From positions 496,001-560,000 of the forward strand of contig NEEC01000018.1 in the NCBI GenBank assembly GCA_002189035.1: a stretch of DNA of 64,000 bases. Direction: 5' to 3'. Made by a program: the position numbers and the translations under genes. Shown here piece by piece: positions 45,878 through 58,488 of this stretch (positions are counted from its first letter, which is position 1; every line of letters begins with the position of its first letter). The notes under the pieces are model-generated. The model saw only the letters and a program-made list of their open reading frames with translations, made no database searches and was not told the DNA's origin. The DNA is from Utricularia gibba. Taxonomy: Eukaryota; Streptophyta; Magnoliopsida; Lamiales; Lentibulariaceae.

Positions 45878-48745
45878 ATGGCATCTTTGGCGACTTCCCA
45901 CTTCGTGCGTCAAGTGCATGGGCAAGAAGAATCGGGCTATACGAAAACCAACTTGGCTCTGATTGGTTTCAGGAATCAGCGAGTTGTGCAAAATCATATT
46001 GGTTTGAGAAGGGTGCGGTTGATTCCCAAGAAATCATCGAGTATATTGAAGGAATTTTCGAAATGTCCGCCACCAGGAACAATTGTTTGCGAAATGGGGA
46101 TGAAGTTGGTTTTTGTGTCAGCTGAATGTGGACCTTGGAGTAAAACTGGTGGGCTGGGTGATGTGGTTGGCGGATTGCCTCCAGCTTTGGCTGTGAGATT
46201 CAATTTTTTCTGCTTGATTTTGTTCATTCTTAGTGGGAAGGCTTTTTTTTTGTTTTCTTTATTTGTAGTTATTTACAAGGATGGCTCTGTTTGCTAACAC
46301 TTTCATGAACTTTTGGTGATGGTTTTAGGCTAATGGCCATAGAGTGATGACAGTTTCTCCTAGATATGATCAGTATAGAGATGCCTGGGATACTAGTGTT
46401 CTTGTTGAGGTTAACTCTTTTTACTATTGTTTACGACCTGCTTTTCTCTTCAAAATGGCGGACTGCTGACTGAGTCTTGGTTCTACATGCTGTAGGTGAG
46501 GGTTGGAGTCAGATTTGAGAGAGTGAGATTCTTCCACTGTTATAAAAATGGGGTTGATCGTGTTTTCCTTGATCACCCTTTGTTCTTGGAGAAGGTTTGT
46601 ATAAAGCGGTTTATTTAGTTGCTTAAGATCCAAGATTTGTTGGCTGTTTTTTCTGATTCATGATATTGTTTTAATTGGCGTTTTATGACCACTGGGAAGG
46701 TCTGGGGCAACACTAAATCCAAGATTTATGGGCCTACAGCTGGGACAGATTATGAGGATAACCAACTTCGCTTTAGCATATTGTGTCAAGTGAGTTTTTC
46801 CGGTGAACTTTGAACTTTCGAGTACAGAACATCTCTGTTGGTTGTCTCATTTTCTATCTCAAGGTATTTACAGGTATCTTTTATTCTTTTCAGGCAGCTT
46901 TAGAGGCACCCAGAGTTTTGAATTTGAATAATAGCACTTACTTAGATGGAAAATATGGTACCAATGCAATATTAACCAAAAGACTTTGCATGATGATTGA
47001 TGAAGAGACTATTTTCTGACCCTTATTCACTTTGAAAGGTGAGGATGTTGTCTTCATAGCAAATGACTGGCATACGGCGTTGCTTCCTTGCTACTTAAAA
47101 TCCATGTATCAGTCTAGGGGAATGTATAAGAATGCCAAGGTAAGATTAGGATGTGGCATCCACACTTGCGACTATTAGTCTCAGATTTTGCTTAAATTTC
47201 CAGGTTGCCTTTTGTATCCACAACATAGCATACCAGGGAAGATTTGCATTCTCAGATTTCCCTTTGCTCAACTTGCCAGATGAATACAAGAGCTCTTTTG
47301 ATTTCATGGATGGGTATGATCTACATGCAGGAAGAATCTTGGCTTTTTTGCGAATGTTGTATGATTGTTCTTACTTTATAGATATGATAGGCCTGTGAAG
47401 GGAAGGAAGATCAACTGGATGAAGGCTGGAATAATAGAGTCGCATAGAGTTGTCACCGTTAGCCCCTACTACGCCCAGGAACTAATATCTAAGCATGACA
47501 AAGGTGTGGAACTGGATAATATAATCCGTGGGCGTGGGGTAACTGGCATCACGAATGGAATGGATGTTGAGGAGTGGAATCCGGCTACTGATAAATATAT
47601 TCCGTATCATTACGGCATCGACACTGTTAGTGCATTTTTTCCCTGCTCTTCAATAAATATGCTATCAATAGAGTTCTATTCTATTTTTGCATGTGATTTG
47701 CTGTATATGGGTAACGCAGCTTACTAAGTAAGCCTTCATCAGGCTGTGGATGCCAAGCCTTTGTTGAAGGAAGCTCTTCAAGCTGCTGTTGGCCTGCCTG
47801 TGAACCGAGACATTCCCGTCATTGGATTTATTGGCAGGCTTGAAGAACAAAAAGGCTCAGATATTCTAGTTACAGCGATTTCTAAGTTCATTGAAATGAA
47901 CGTTCAAGTCATTGCTCTTGTAAGTAATCAGAGCCACTATTCTCAGATTGGTGAATAGGCCCGAGATTCATTCTGCAGGCTGCTTTTACAGGGAACTGGA
48001 AAGAAGAAGTTTGAAGAACAGATTGAGCAGCTAGATGTTCTGTATCCAAAGAAAGCCAGAGGGGTGGCTAAGTTCAATGTTCCTTTGGCTCACATGATTA
48101 CTGCGGGTGCTGATTTCATGTTGATCCCGAGCAGATTCGAGCCTTGCGGTCTGATTCAGTTACATGCCATGCGATACGGGACTGTAAGCAATCTACTTAG
48201 TACAAAAATGTCATCCCCACATCATACACATCATCCGCTTCGATGACTTGCTTGTATTTTGTGTTCGGTTCAGATTCCTGTCTGCTCTTCGACTGGTGGC
48301 CTCGTTGACACCGTGATAGATGGATACACTGGATTCCACATGGGAGACTTCAATGCTAAGGTATGGATGCGATCGTGCCTGCTTAAATCTTGTACATTCT
48401 TTTGCGAGTGACGCGTTGTTCTGATGTTACGTCGGGTTGTGCTAGTGTGAGGCAGTCGACCCAGCCGATGTAGAAAAGATTGCTAAAGCTGTGGGCAGGG
48501 CCGTGGCGTTTTATGAAAGGCCGGGCTTGAAGCAGATGATAAACAACTGCATGTCCCAAGATTTTTCCTGGAAGGTGAGGCACAAACATGGTTTGGTTTT
48601 CATTGATGGGTGGTGCATTCATTCTGGCGTACTTCAGGCACCTGCGAAAAAATGGGAGACGCTTCTACTGAGCATGGCCGTTGCCGGAAGCGAGGCCGGA
48701 GTCGAAGGCCAGGAGGCGGAGGCGGAGACTGTTGCAGCTCGTTAA
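45878..48745 (+). CDS. GBSS1: Granule-bound starch synthase I (waxy protein), plastidic, 598 aa
   Basis: Transfers glucose from ADP-glucose to make amylose inside starch granules. Thirteen coding exons: 45878-46192, 46329-46409, 46496-46594, 46700-46789, 46894-46957, 47039-47139, 47204-47313, 47382-47625, 47743-47919, 47992-48183, 48274-48360, 48446-48574, 48638-48745; all GT-AG, sum 599 codons without break. The N-terminal 75 residues ([10 protein letters not shown]...) form a transit peptide. GT5 domain begins [21 protein letters not shown] with the ADP-glucose motif KTGGL at 89-93; further [52 protein letters not shown] and the second STGGL at 497-501. The C-terminus APAKKWE...AGSEAG is typical of GBSSI rather than soluble synthases. 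Start chosen at the first ATG giving a transit peptide. Complete. Confidence 0.95.
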
Positions 48746-49342
48746 GAGGGAAGGTCAATGGGACTGCGTCTGATTCCAATAAACATAATAAGAGTAGAAT
48801 GAGGGATGGATCAAGGACGGAATCAGTGTTTTCGTTAACTGAGTAAGGATCCAAATCTTAATGCCACTGGCTAGTGATCTGAATCAGTGTTAAGGGCCCT
48901 GCCTGAATCTTTTCCTTCGTTTGAGGAATCATGGACTTCAATGCATCTGTTCCCGTTCCCAGCTCTTCACCGGCCGTTTAGAAAACTCACAATCCTTTTA
49001 CATTAGGGTGGTCATTTTTTTGAGGCACTAAATCTCAAATATCCACCTTTCTAAATGTCCGAGTTCTTCGCACGTTTTGCCAAGTAACAAAGTGAGAATT
49101 ATGCACTTTTCGAAAGTGTTCAATTTAGTATTATTTTTGAAATAGGGATATCGTGAGTTTGCACTTAGCCTAGATTTAATTCATTTGTGTAATTTTAGAT
49201 GGAATTTATATATTTAAAAGATTATGCATGTTTGATACGTGAGTTAGAGGTATTCGCATTTAATTTTATTAACTCCTTATTATATTAGTTTATATTGGGA
49301 CAATGTTAATTTGTCTAGTGGGAGTTTCCTCTATGGTAACTT
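48746..49342. other. 3' flank of the starch synthase gene
   Basis: AATAAA at 48778-48783 may be the polyadenylation signal. Otherwise no feature; becomes AT-rich towards the copia element. Confidence 0.45.
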
Positions 49343-49535
49343 TGTTAAAAATAGCAATAGTATTGCTTGAAGATACGCAGATATATGATATGCAAATATA
49401 CAATTTCATGGCCAAGATTACATCACATTTGTTAGATTCTTTATTTAGATTTTCTTGTATCTATAAAATTGATTAGAATCTAATGAAAAACAATACTTTT
49501 GATTTTCAAAATTCTGTTATTCTCTCAATTCAACA
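49343..49535 (+). repeat. 5' LTR of the deleted copia element
   Basis: 193 bp, begins TGTTAAAAATAG and ends CTCTCAATTCAACA, canonical TG...CA. Confidence 0.88.
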
Positions 49536-51207
49536 TGATATCAAAGCTATCGATCATCTATAGGTGATGATCATGAGATCCCCAAGGCAATGATAGAGGC
49601 GGGTTGTTTTTAAAACTACTCCCCTCTCATTTCTCACACACTCCATGCACAAAAACACATATAGAGTAGGTAGATTTCTCATATAATCATTTGATAAGGG
49701 GTATTTTTCAAAATCACCTGGTAGAGGCTGCTAAGAAGGCTTTTGCCGATGCCTATGAAATTGATTTGGTGGCTATACAATCCTATCATATAAATCCTGC
49801 AGCTTTTGCAAATCAGTTTTTAGGATCCATCCAACCCTTTGGGATGACGTGAAAGAGCGATTTCAGATTAGTCTCTCCATGAGTTCTTACCTCTCTAATG
49901 TACGATTTAGTGCTCATCATCATGCTTTTCTAGCTCATATTCATCAAGGACAGGAAGCTTTACGAGTGCAAAATGGCAAGAGGCGAAGAGGAAATAAATT
50001 AATGCCTTAAAAAGCGAATAACACTTGGATCTTGGTCTCTCCTCTTGGAGAAAGAATTCTTTGAATTAAGTGGATCTTTCTAATTAATTGCAATTCAGAT
50101 GGTAGCATTGAACACTACAAAGCATGCTTGGTGATCATGGGGAATACACAAGTTGAAGGCATTGATTACATAAAGACATTTGCACCTATTGCAAAAATGG
50201 TTATAATCCGGCTCTCACTAATAATTACCATCAGTTGCAATTGGGTTGTACATCAAATGAATTTGAACAATATGTTCCTGCATGGTAATCTCAACGAAGA
50301 GATGTATATGCATTTGCCTTCTGAATTTTCAAAGGGAGCAGAAGAAAAAGTGTGCAAGTTATAAAAGTCTCTCTATGGATTGCGACAACCTTCCATATGT
50401 TGGTTTCCGAGCTCACTACATCTCTTAAACAATTTGGGTTTCATGAATCCAAGTCAGATTACTTTCTTTTCCGATATCAGTTTTCAGAAGATGATTTTAT
50501 TCGTTCTCATAAACATGGATGATTTAGTCATTTTAGGCGCTCATGATGACAGAGTAAATTGCTTCAAAAAATATCTCAGCCATTGTTTTATTATCCCTAT
50601 TTTGTCTCAGTTTCTTCTCAAGCCCACTTTGAATCATTGGTCAACGGTTCTATGTGTTGTACAATATTTAAAAAGATGCTTGAGACTAGGGATTCTTCTC
50701 GAAAGATGCAGCAATATTGGATTGAAAACTTATTGTGACTCAAATTACGTAAGTTGTCCTCTCACTAGGCATTCGGTGATAAGCAATCTAGTAAAGTTTG
50801 GACGTTTCATTATCTCTTGGAAAACGAAGAAACAGCTTCCCGTTTCTTGTTCTTCTGTTGAAGCCAACTATCGCACTATGGTAATGATGGTGTACAAATT
50901 GAAGTGGCTTACAATGTTACTTGTTAATCTTGAAGAATAAAATGTAATGCCTATTCTTCGTCATAGAGACAATTAGGTGGTTATTTTAATCTCCACTAAT
51001 CTGATGTTCCATGAATACACCAAGCACATCAAAGTTGACTGTCACTTTGTTCGTGATATAATCAAATGTGGTCTAGTGGCTCCTACTCACATTCTGAAAA
51101 TCAAGCTGCCGACATGTTTACAAAGGCCTTGAGACGTCCTTTACTTCACAATCTTTTAGGTAAGCTCAATGTTCAAAATATACGCACCAACTTGAGTGGG
51201 AGGGGGG

Positions 51208-51381
51208 TGTTAAGAATAGTAAAAATATCGAGAGAAGATATGCAGATATACAAGATATGCGAATATACAATCTTGTGATTTACTTGATACTGTATTTAGA
51301 TTTTTTGTGTCTATATAACTGATCACAATTAATGAAGAACAATAATTTTGATTTTGGAAAGTATATTCTCTCAATTCAACA
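51208..51381 (+). repeat. 3' LTR of the deleted copia element
   Basis: 174 bp, begins TGTTAAGAATAG and ends CTCTCAATTCAACA; follows the polypurine tract directly. Confidence 0.88.
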
Positions 51382-51386
51382 AACTT

Positions 51387-54300
51387 CCTACATAGAACAC
51401 CATAAAGAGGTCAAGAGTGCAATTTTGAAGTACAAAGTAAGTGCATGCAAAGCAATTCATAATACTCTAGATAAGAATTAAGGGTGAATATTCTAAGGTG
51501 CCTTCTTTGTATAAATACTCCAGTATGAAAAATGATTTTGTTGAATACTCCTAAATTTTACTATCTTCGTTTAATACTCTTTTTATTTTTTTATTTTATA
51601 AATACCTTAAATAATATATATATGTATATATACACAAATATTCTTAATGAATATATAAAAAATATTTAATGATATAGAGACAAATTATTTAAGGAATTAT
51701 AAAATTATAATCTATAAATACTAAATTATTTCGAAAACTAAATTAATATATATATATATATATATACAAATTATTTGATATTTATGAATAACATATTTAA
51801 AAAGTCAATTATTTATCTTTTTAAAAATAGATTTTTAATTTCAATTCAAAACTTAATTTTTTTTCAAATAAATATAATATTTTATAAAATCTATTTTCGA
51901 GCATTTTTATTAGAAAATAATAAAAAAAGCAATTTACATCATGTCCACACCAACATGGCTTATGTGGTGGTGGAGGGCATGGTATAAGTGGGTACACATT
52001 GGTCCAAACATTTAATAAAAAAATAACTGTTGGAATTTTCAATGCCAATTTCATTATTTAATAAAAAATAATTGTTGAATTTTTCAATGATTATTTTATT
52101 AATTTAATAAATAAATATTTTTAAAAAAATTTCTATAAATACCATATATTTTACATAAATTTTCATTTCACTTTCAAACATTTATTTTACTTATTTCATA
52201 CATTCTCTTATTCTCTATACAAACATTCATTTTTATTTTTTACATCTACATCCTCAATCCTTTCATTTATCATGACAACAATTTCAATGATTTTACTATT
52301 TATATGATGTTCGACGGAATATCGGATGAATATTTTGGATTCAAAAGAGGAATCAACTTTGAATTACTCTGCCATCATTTATATGTTATAATAGGTACTC
52401 TAAATTAATATTCCCTTAAAATTATTATCCAATACATTGAATACAAAATTAGTACATGAAACTATATTCTAGAGCAGACTTTTAATTCAGAGACGCATTT
52501 TTCCAATATTGGAGGTGTTGATGAGGCCCAAGATGTATTGGCTCATCTTGCATACTCAACCCATTGAACCCCAATACATGGGGGTTGGAGGCAGGGAAGG
52601 GCATGATCCTTTTTGCTGGAAATTTCAGGTACTTGTGAAAACCACTTCCAACTCAGTGTTGGGTTTGATTTGGGGATTGAATTTATTTGGGTGGGGCACC
52701 CTTCTCAGGTTATTGAAGATTGAAGTTCGTAGTGTTTCTCTAAAGCAATGATTTGGAATCTTGATGGCATATTCATTCTCTATATTTTCCTTCCAGTTTG
52801 GTTTCTTAGGGGAGTTTGCCCTCTCGAGGAGATCTTTCATGAATTTCGTTGCTGTTTGGCAATATAATTACGCTCTTTGTTTTGTTTGTTCTTGTCAAGA
52901 GATTCTGAAAATTTGTCTATTATCTTTGAGGAAGAAATCGAGTGTTTTTATTTTCTTTTGACTGGCGTCAGGTTGTTAGGTTGAATCTAATTTGTTCTTC
53001 AAGTATGAGCATCATCTTTGTGTTATGGAGAAGGAACAATAGGCACTTTCAACCTAATCTATTTGCAAAGTTGTGAGCAATAAGAGTTAGGATTAAATGT
53101 AAGAAAACTGTGTTATCATGGGAAAAGAAATAACTCTTAAAATTTGATTCTATAATTCCATCAAATTAGGAACGGTATTATTAGGATTATCGAATATTAT
53201 TATTCACTGGACAACCGCTTCATGGGTGAATCCTATACCCTATTTTTCATTGGTTCATCACAAGTTATGTGAGTTAACATCATTTTTTTTATTATTTATA
53301 ATGATCAATCCTTAATCTCTTTATTTTATATATTTATAATTATCATAAGATGTTATTATGCATGTACAAAATTCCAAAAATGAGTTTGGCATGGCACCTT
53401 CTTGACAACATATTGACACAAGACGATAAAATGAGCACCATATTTTAAGTTAATAAATGTGACTCAAGAAGGATAAGAAAATGAGATGCATGATTCCCCA
53501 TCGCCATTTTACTGGCTTCTCTGAGTGCCAGAAATTGGCTCTTTGCCAATAAGTTAGTGAGGTACCGGCAATTTGTAAAGTAGTGGATGTTTAGGGAACT
53601 CCACCTTATCCTCTACATCTACCTACGCCTATTTTAAAGCAGTTGTCAAGTATGCAGCCCAAGTCCCAATATGCTCATTTTTCGTTAGGTCAGCAAACAC
53701 TTTCGATCCAAAGCTTCCAGAAAACCCTCTCCGATTGGCTTTTCTTGTCATCGTCGAAATTAATGTATATCGGAAAACAGAAAGGGTCTCGAACCACGGC
53801 TCTCTCCTCACCTACAACCAATGTGGAAAGCAATGACTCAAGGCCAGGTCCGGTGGTCTCGCTATGTGACAAAAGGAGCAAGTTGTTGCTCAATCAACTA
53901 CTCGGCTAAGATCATGATTAATGGTTGAACGTGAGGAGTCCATACATGATCATTACATGTTCTCTCCAACACCACACAGACAGACCACATCACTCTCAAA
54001 TTCGACAACATGGTTGTCAGGAAACATCGGAACCGAGAGCTCGAAGAACCCATCACTCAGTGGGGTTTCCAATTTGTGAAAAATGAAATATGATTCCTTT
54101 CAATGCTAGAAATGCTATGATCCACAGTGAAAACTGAGAAATGGTTATCTATTGTTGAAATTAAAGATCTTATTGGTCAAATGAATATATATATATATAT
54201 ATAAATTAAGTGCATAAGAAATATAAATTACATTAGAAAATATTAAATCAATTTAATTATTAATCATTTATAATTTTTTTTTATATATTTGATATTTCAT

Positions 54301-55336
54301 TTTCAAGTTTCCATATTGCATTTGTTTGTTCTAATATCAATCCTATCTATTTGATAAAAAAAACCTCGGTAAAAGAGAACAAACAAGAAATTGACAGTTG
54401 CGCCACCTCCCCTAACTGAGTAGGAAAAGACAAAGAAGAAAAGCTGCAGGGATGTCATCTAATTGAAGGTAAAAGAAACGATGTCTTGCAGCCCAGTTCT
54501 AGAATTGACTGCTTTCGTACATGCATCAAGCTGGTAATTCATGCTTACGAAATGGACAACTACATTTGTTTTGTGTTAAACTTTCTACATGATTCAGGTT
54601 CCACTGGTGTGTGAATCTATCTCGTTTGGGAAAATCGACCGCAAGCGTTCAGCAGAGAGTTCACTCGTTTTTCTCGAAGGTCAGTATCATGGTGCACAAA
54701 GAGTGCATTTTCCATAAGATTTTTGTGAGTGAAAAAAAAAAAGTTACCGCAAAGAGCACTATAAGAAAAGCATTGATGCCAAGCACGGCATGAGACTAAA
54801 ACATATATGGTGGTTTGGGTGGGGGTTTTCTATGGGATTTTTAAGGTGTAGTGTCACATTTTAAAACGAAATGGGGCTTCTGGACCACTTATAGGCATGT
54901 TGCCTCATCAGACAACTTCCGGATACGGTACATGTTCTAACACTGACAACAAGTGCTCACTATGGGAAAAAGTAAAATTGTTTCGAAATGCCTCCAAATC
55001 ATAGGAAGCTGTCAAGCTTATGGCTTTAAAAATGTCTGTTTTTTTAATTTTCTTAGGGCATTAAACCCTGGAAGTTGTACCAAGCAATAGGTTCATGTGG
55101 TCTCCCAAGACTGCATTTTTGTTGGTATGCATCAAACGTATTCTGTGAAAACAAAGGGGAGGAAGTAATGATGAAACATCGCATTCCTTCGCCCACGATG
55201 ATGCTCACAACTCAACCTCCATACACCTAAATTTTCCATGCACCTTTCCAACAACCACTGCTACATAAATTCTTCAACCCTCTTGCACAATTTTTTCAAA
55301 ATCCCACTTGCGAGTTCGATTCCTAACACAATCGCA
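51387..55336. other. Long spacer before the NST-like gene
   Basis: AT-rich to 52480 with a (TA)n run near 51750. At 52980-53075 (plus) a frame reads SIIFVLWRRNNRHFQ, faintly like the tail of plant LINE proteins; too short to call. 53600-53910 is less AT-rich with open frames on both strands and no recognised domain. 54400-54800 likewise. The last few hundred bases are the promoter of the NAC gene. Confidence 0.4.
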
Positions 55337-56474
55337 ATGGATTTGTCACTAAATGGTCACTCCAACGTCCCACCCGGATTCCGGTTCCACCCCACCGAGG
55401 AGGAGCTTCTCCAGTACTATCTCCGGAAAAAGGTGGCCGGAGATAAAATCGATCTCAATGTCATTCATGATGTTGATCTCAACAAGCTTGAGCCTTGGGA
55501 TATTCAAGGTATTATTAGTTCATCTGACTACTAAGCAGCTTTCTAGGCGAATCTTTTAGTTTCACTTGTGCATATCGTCTCGTCGTGTAGATAAGTGTAA
55601 GATAGGGTCTGCTCCTCAAAATGATTGGTACTTCTTCAGCCATAAGGATAAGAAGTACCCGACGGGGACCAGAACCAATCGAGCCACCGCTGCAGGCTTT
55701 TGGAAAGCCACCGGTCGGATAAGGTCATCTATAGCTGTTTCACAAGAATCGGGATGAGAAAGACTCTAGTTTTCTATGGAGGCAGAGCTCCGCATGGCCA
55801 AAAAACCGACTGGATCATGCACGAATATCGCCTAGAAGACAACAAAGCTCATGAATCCTCCAATGTAATGTAACTACTCTTGCTTAGCAACTCACATTTC
55901 CGGAATTAGTGTAAGATTACGAGGATTCTTCTACTAATGTACATGATTGATATAGGCATCAAATGCGATGGGAGATTTTGGATCTGAAGAGGGTTGGGTG
56001 GTTTGCCGGGTTTTCAAGAAAAAAAATCACCATAAAGGAGCCGAATCAACATCATCATCGCCATCTACATTGCCACGAAACGATAGCGTGATAGACCAGC
56101 TATTGATGTACATGGAGCGATCATCTTATTGCAGTCCGGAGAAGGATGTGAAAATGCACTTCTCCACTAATCAGCCCATGCAGCTTCCAGGCCTAGAAGC
56201 TCAGCCTCTCACCAATCCATCGTATGCTCAACCGGAAATCAAGCCATCTGCTGACTGGGCCGCCCTCGATCGCCTAGTAGCGTTTCAGCTCAACGGGCAG
56301 CCATGCAGGCATCAGAATTTGATATTCTCGTGCGGCGAACAAGAAGATGATGCCCAACTCATAACCATTCAGCAGTGTGGGGAAGATGAGGATGATCGGG
56401 GCGAGTCCGATCTTTGGAACTTCGCTCGATCTTCGGGATCAGCATCCGATCCGCTGTGTCACTTGTCCGTGTAA
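55337..56474 (+). CDS. NAC transcription factor, NST/secondary-wall type, with a one-base frameshift in exon 2
   Basis: Nuclear activator; NST-clade proteins are master switches of fibre secondary wall formation. Exons 55337-55508, 55591-55864, 55956-56474. Exon 1 gives [43 protein letters not shown]; exon 2 [36 protein letters not shown]; exon 3 [16 protein letters not shown] and a C-terminal [16 protein letters not shown] box found in NST/SND1 relatives. After ATGR the frame reads IRSS and stops at 55755-55757; adding one base to the GG at 55717-55718 would continue the expected [26 protein letters not shown] and DWIMHEYRL (read in the other frame). Exon 2 is 274 nt where 275 is needed. Pseudogene or assembly slip at a GGG run; the perfectly kept downstream frame favours the latter. 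Confidence 0.82.
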
Positions 56475-56853
56475 GTAACTCCAATTTGAAAATTGAGGAG
56501 AAAGATAGTATGCATCTCATATAATTTGCCTGAGGGTCCTCAATAAAGCTAGATTGTATTTCACTAATTTTTTTTTCCTTTCCCCTCTCTGATCTTTAAT
56601 GTTTCGAATGGGAGTGTATACGTTGGAAGTGTAATCAAATATTTCGCAATTGTGAGCAAGATTAGATGAGCAGTTAAGCACGTTTTTCCACTAAACCAAA
56701 GTAATAAATTAATAAAATATAACTTTCTTTATGAAATATAATCAAATAATGAAAAATAAGAAATAAATAAGCTATATTTAAATTTAATTAAATGAGTAGT
56801 TAAGCACATTTTCCACTATAGTTATTTTTAGATTTTTTTAGGAGACAAATAAC
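56475..56853. other. 3' flank of the NST-like gene
   Basis: No coding signal; T-rich then AT-rich up to the transposon. Confidence 0.45.
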
Positions 56854-57594
56854 TTAGGGCGCGTTTGGTTGTTGGGTTTAGGTGGATTACGGTGTGGGTT
56901 TAAACATAAACCCATGTTTGGTACGTGGGTTTCAGGTAGGTAAAAATAAACCTACCTGTTCCATAAACCGGGCGGGAACCCGTGGAGCTGGGTTAAACCC
57001 AGGGGGGGAGGTCGGTTTAGCTAAACCCATCTCATCACTTCCACTTTTGCCCTCGCGTGAACTACATTTGAACGCAGATCTACAACTCAGATTTGATAGC
57101 TGGTTTGCCGATGGCGTCGCCTGTTCTTTGAGCGCAAGAGGGTGGATCTTTCAGTAAGTATGCAGCTACCCCATTTTCTAGAAATTGTGTTTCATTAGTA
57201 GAAAAGGGGATGACCTTTTAGGCTGTGTAAGTATAGCTGGGAGGTGATTTCTTTCTCCCATCTCTACTAATCATTAGTTTTTTTTATTTGTAAATGATTT
57301 ATCATACTAAATTTATGATTTTTTTTTATGTTTTTGCATCATATTAGGTAGTAATTTCATTTGTAGGAAGGCTTTATGATAGACATTATTTTTTTTTTAA
57401 ATGTTGTAGGACAATTAGTATTTTTTGGACTTTGGTTTCAGTTATTTTGCTGAAGCACCCCTTGCATGCAAAGAGAAGGTTGAAGAAATTCTTGGTTATA
57501 TGTTGACGCTTCAGGGGCAGGATGAGTTAAAGTTAGACTTGCAACTGTCTAGTAGTTTTTTCCTTGACAGTTTGAGTTTTTATATGCTGACCTT

Positions 57595-57860
57595 GTTAGT
57601 TTTTAATCGATCACTGATCGCGGTGGCACCGCATGTTGTAACATCCGGTGCCATCACTGGATTTGAAACCTTGTGTCTAGACGTGGTGCTTCGTAATATA
57701 CAACACCAACACGGTACTAGTCCATCACTACTCAATAGCACCGCTCTAAATGTGGTGGTAGTTGCAGTACGGTGTTTGCGGAAGAGTGCTCAACAACGAA
57801 GCACCGCGATTGTTTATACGCGGTGCTTCCACATACAAAGTCAGAACACTGTCTACCCTT
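57595..57860. repeat. Cluster of GCACCGCG / CGCGGTGC words
   Basis: Variants of GCACCGC or its complement occur about eight times in 260 bp (for example ATCGCGGTGGCACCGCATG, TAGCACCGC, TACGGTGTTTGCGG, GAAGCACCGCG...CGCGGTGCTTCC). The last pair is an inverted repeat. Similar words crowd the subterminal zones of plant CACTA elements, so this may be a nested fragment; no CACTA terminus pair was found. Confidence 0.45.
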
Positions 57861-58119
57861 TGCAGTGCTCATATCAGTTTAAAGGATGATTAAAAGATGA
57901 AATACACCTGTTCCATGAGTCCAACATAAGGCGGAGCACCACACAACAGATTTAAGATCTACGTTTGGATACTAAACTATGCACAATAAGCTCTCTTTCA
58001 CAGTCGCTAGAGGCAAGGAAATAGTGCAACCTCGTAGGGTTGGAACTAATCGTCTCTACTATGGTAAAACGTTCGATGGCAGTTAATTGCACCGGCATAC
58101 CTCTAATGATCTCCCCTGC

Positions 58120-58488
58120 CTAACGCTGATTATCCACCAACTCCCGCACTTGCTGCACCACTATTAATCTCAAGTGACATAGCTCTTCGCATGTGCGCAC
58201 ATTAAGCTCCTTCATTTCTGTGATAAATTGCACATCATCATCGATTCCCCTCGGTCCCCTGCCGCTTCGTCCAGTCCACCGCGACGAGTCGATGCTGTTG
58301 TGTGATTCGGAATCCCTACTAGGCGTGATGTTCACACCCTCCACAGCACAACCAGTTGGGTCACAAGGCGTGTCAACATACGAGAAGTTCATATCGTATC
58401 CAGTGCTATCCGGGTCTAGAGGGCAATCCGGCTTCCAGGCGCGTTTCGTTTTTTTGTGAGACTCTTCCATCACGTTTGGTCTATGCAT
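58120..58488 (-). CDS. Unrecognised open frame inside the Harbinger-like element, 122 aa
   Basis: Starts MHRPNVMEESHKKTKRAW. Hydrophilic, with an acidic/Ser-rich middle (SRDSESHNSIDSSRWTGRSG) and a C-terminal helix-prone part (ELCHLRLIVVQQVRELV). Longer than chance expectation in a GC-balanced patch. It might derive from the accessory Myb-like protein of Harbinger elements or from a captured gene, but no diagnostic motif is visible. Confidence 0.3.
   Translation of the reverse strand: MHRPNVMEESHKKTKRAWKPDCPLDPDSTGYDMNFSYVDTPCDPTGCAVEGVNITPSRDSESHNSIDSSRWTGRSGRGPRGIDDDVQFITEMKELNVRTCEELCHLRLIVVQQVRELVDNQR

Larger units (their letters stand above)
49343..51381 (+). mobile_element. Internally deleted Ty1/copia element, about 2.04 kb, with both LTRs
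   Basis: LTRs TGTTAA...TCAACA at both ends; AACTT target duplication at 49338-49342 and 51382-51386. Just inside the 5' LTR is TGATATCAAAGC, a mutated initiator-Met primer site; just before the 3' LTR is a polypurine tract, GTGGGAGGGGGG. The inside holds a short gag-like stretch, then jumps to reverse transcriptase (QVEGIDYIKTFAPIAKM at 50148, FVLINMDDLVILGAHDD near 50510) and RNase H (TYCDSNYVSCPLTRHSV, SWKTKKQLPVSCSSVEANYR; later NQAADMFTKALRRPL near 51100). Protease and integrase are missing, and stops are present, so it could only move with help from another element. LTRs are roughly 80 percent identical, older than the element at 28706. Confidence 0.9.

Noticed and set aside
52980-53075. 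LINE-like SIIFVLWRRNNRHFQ tail
   Set aside because: Too short and followed by stops; no reverse transcriptase or poly(A) tail nearby.
53629-53909. Overlapping open frames on both strands in a GC-balanced patch
   Set aside because: Neither translation shows a known domain and neither has convincing exon borders.
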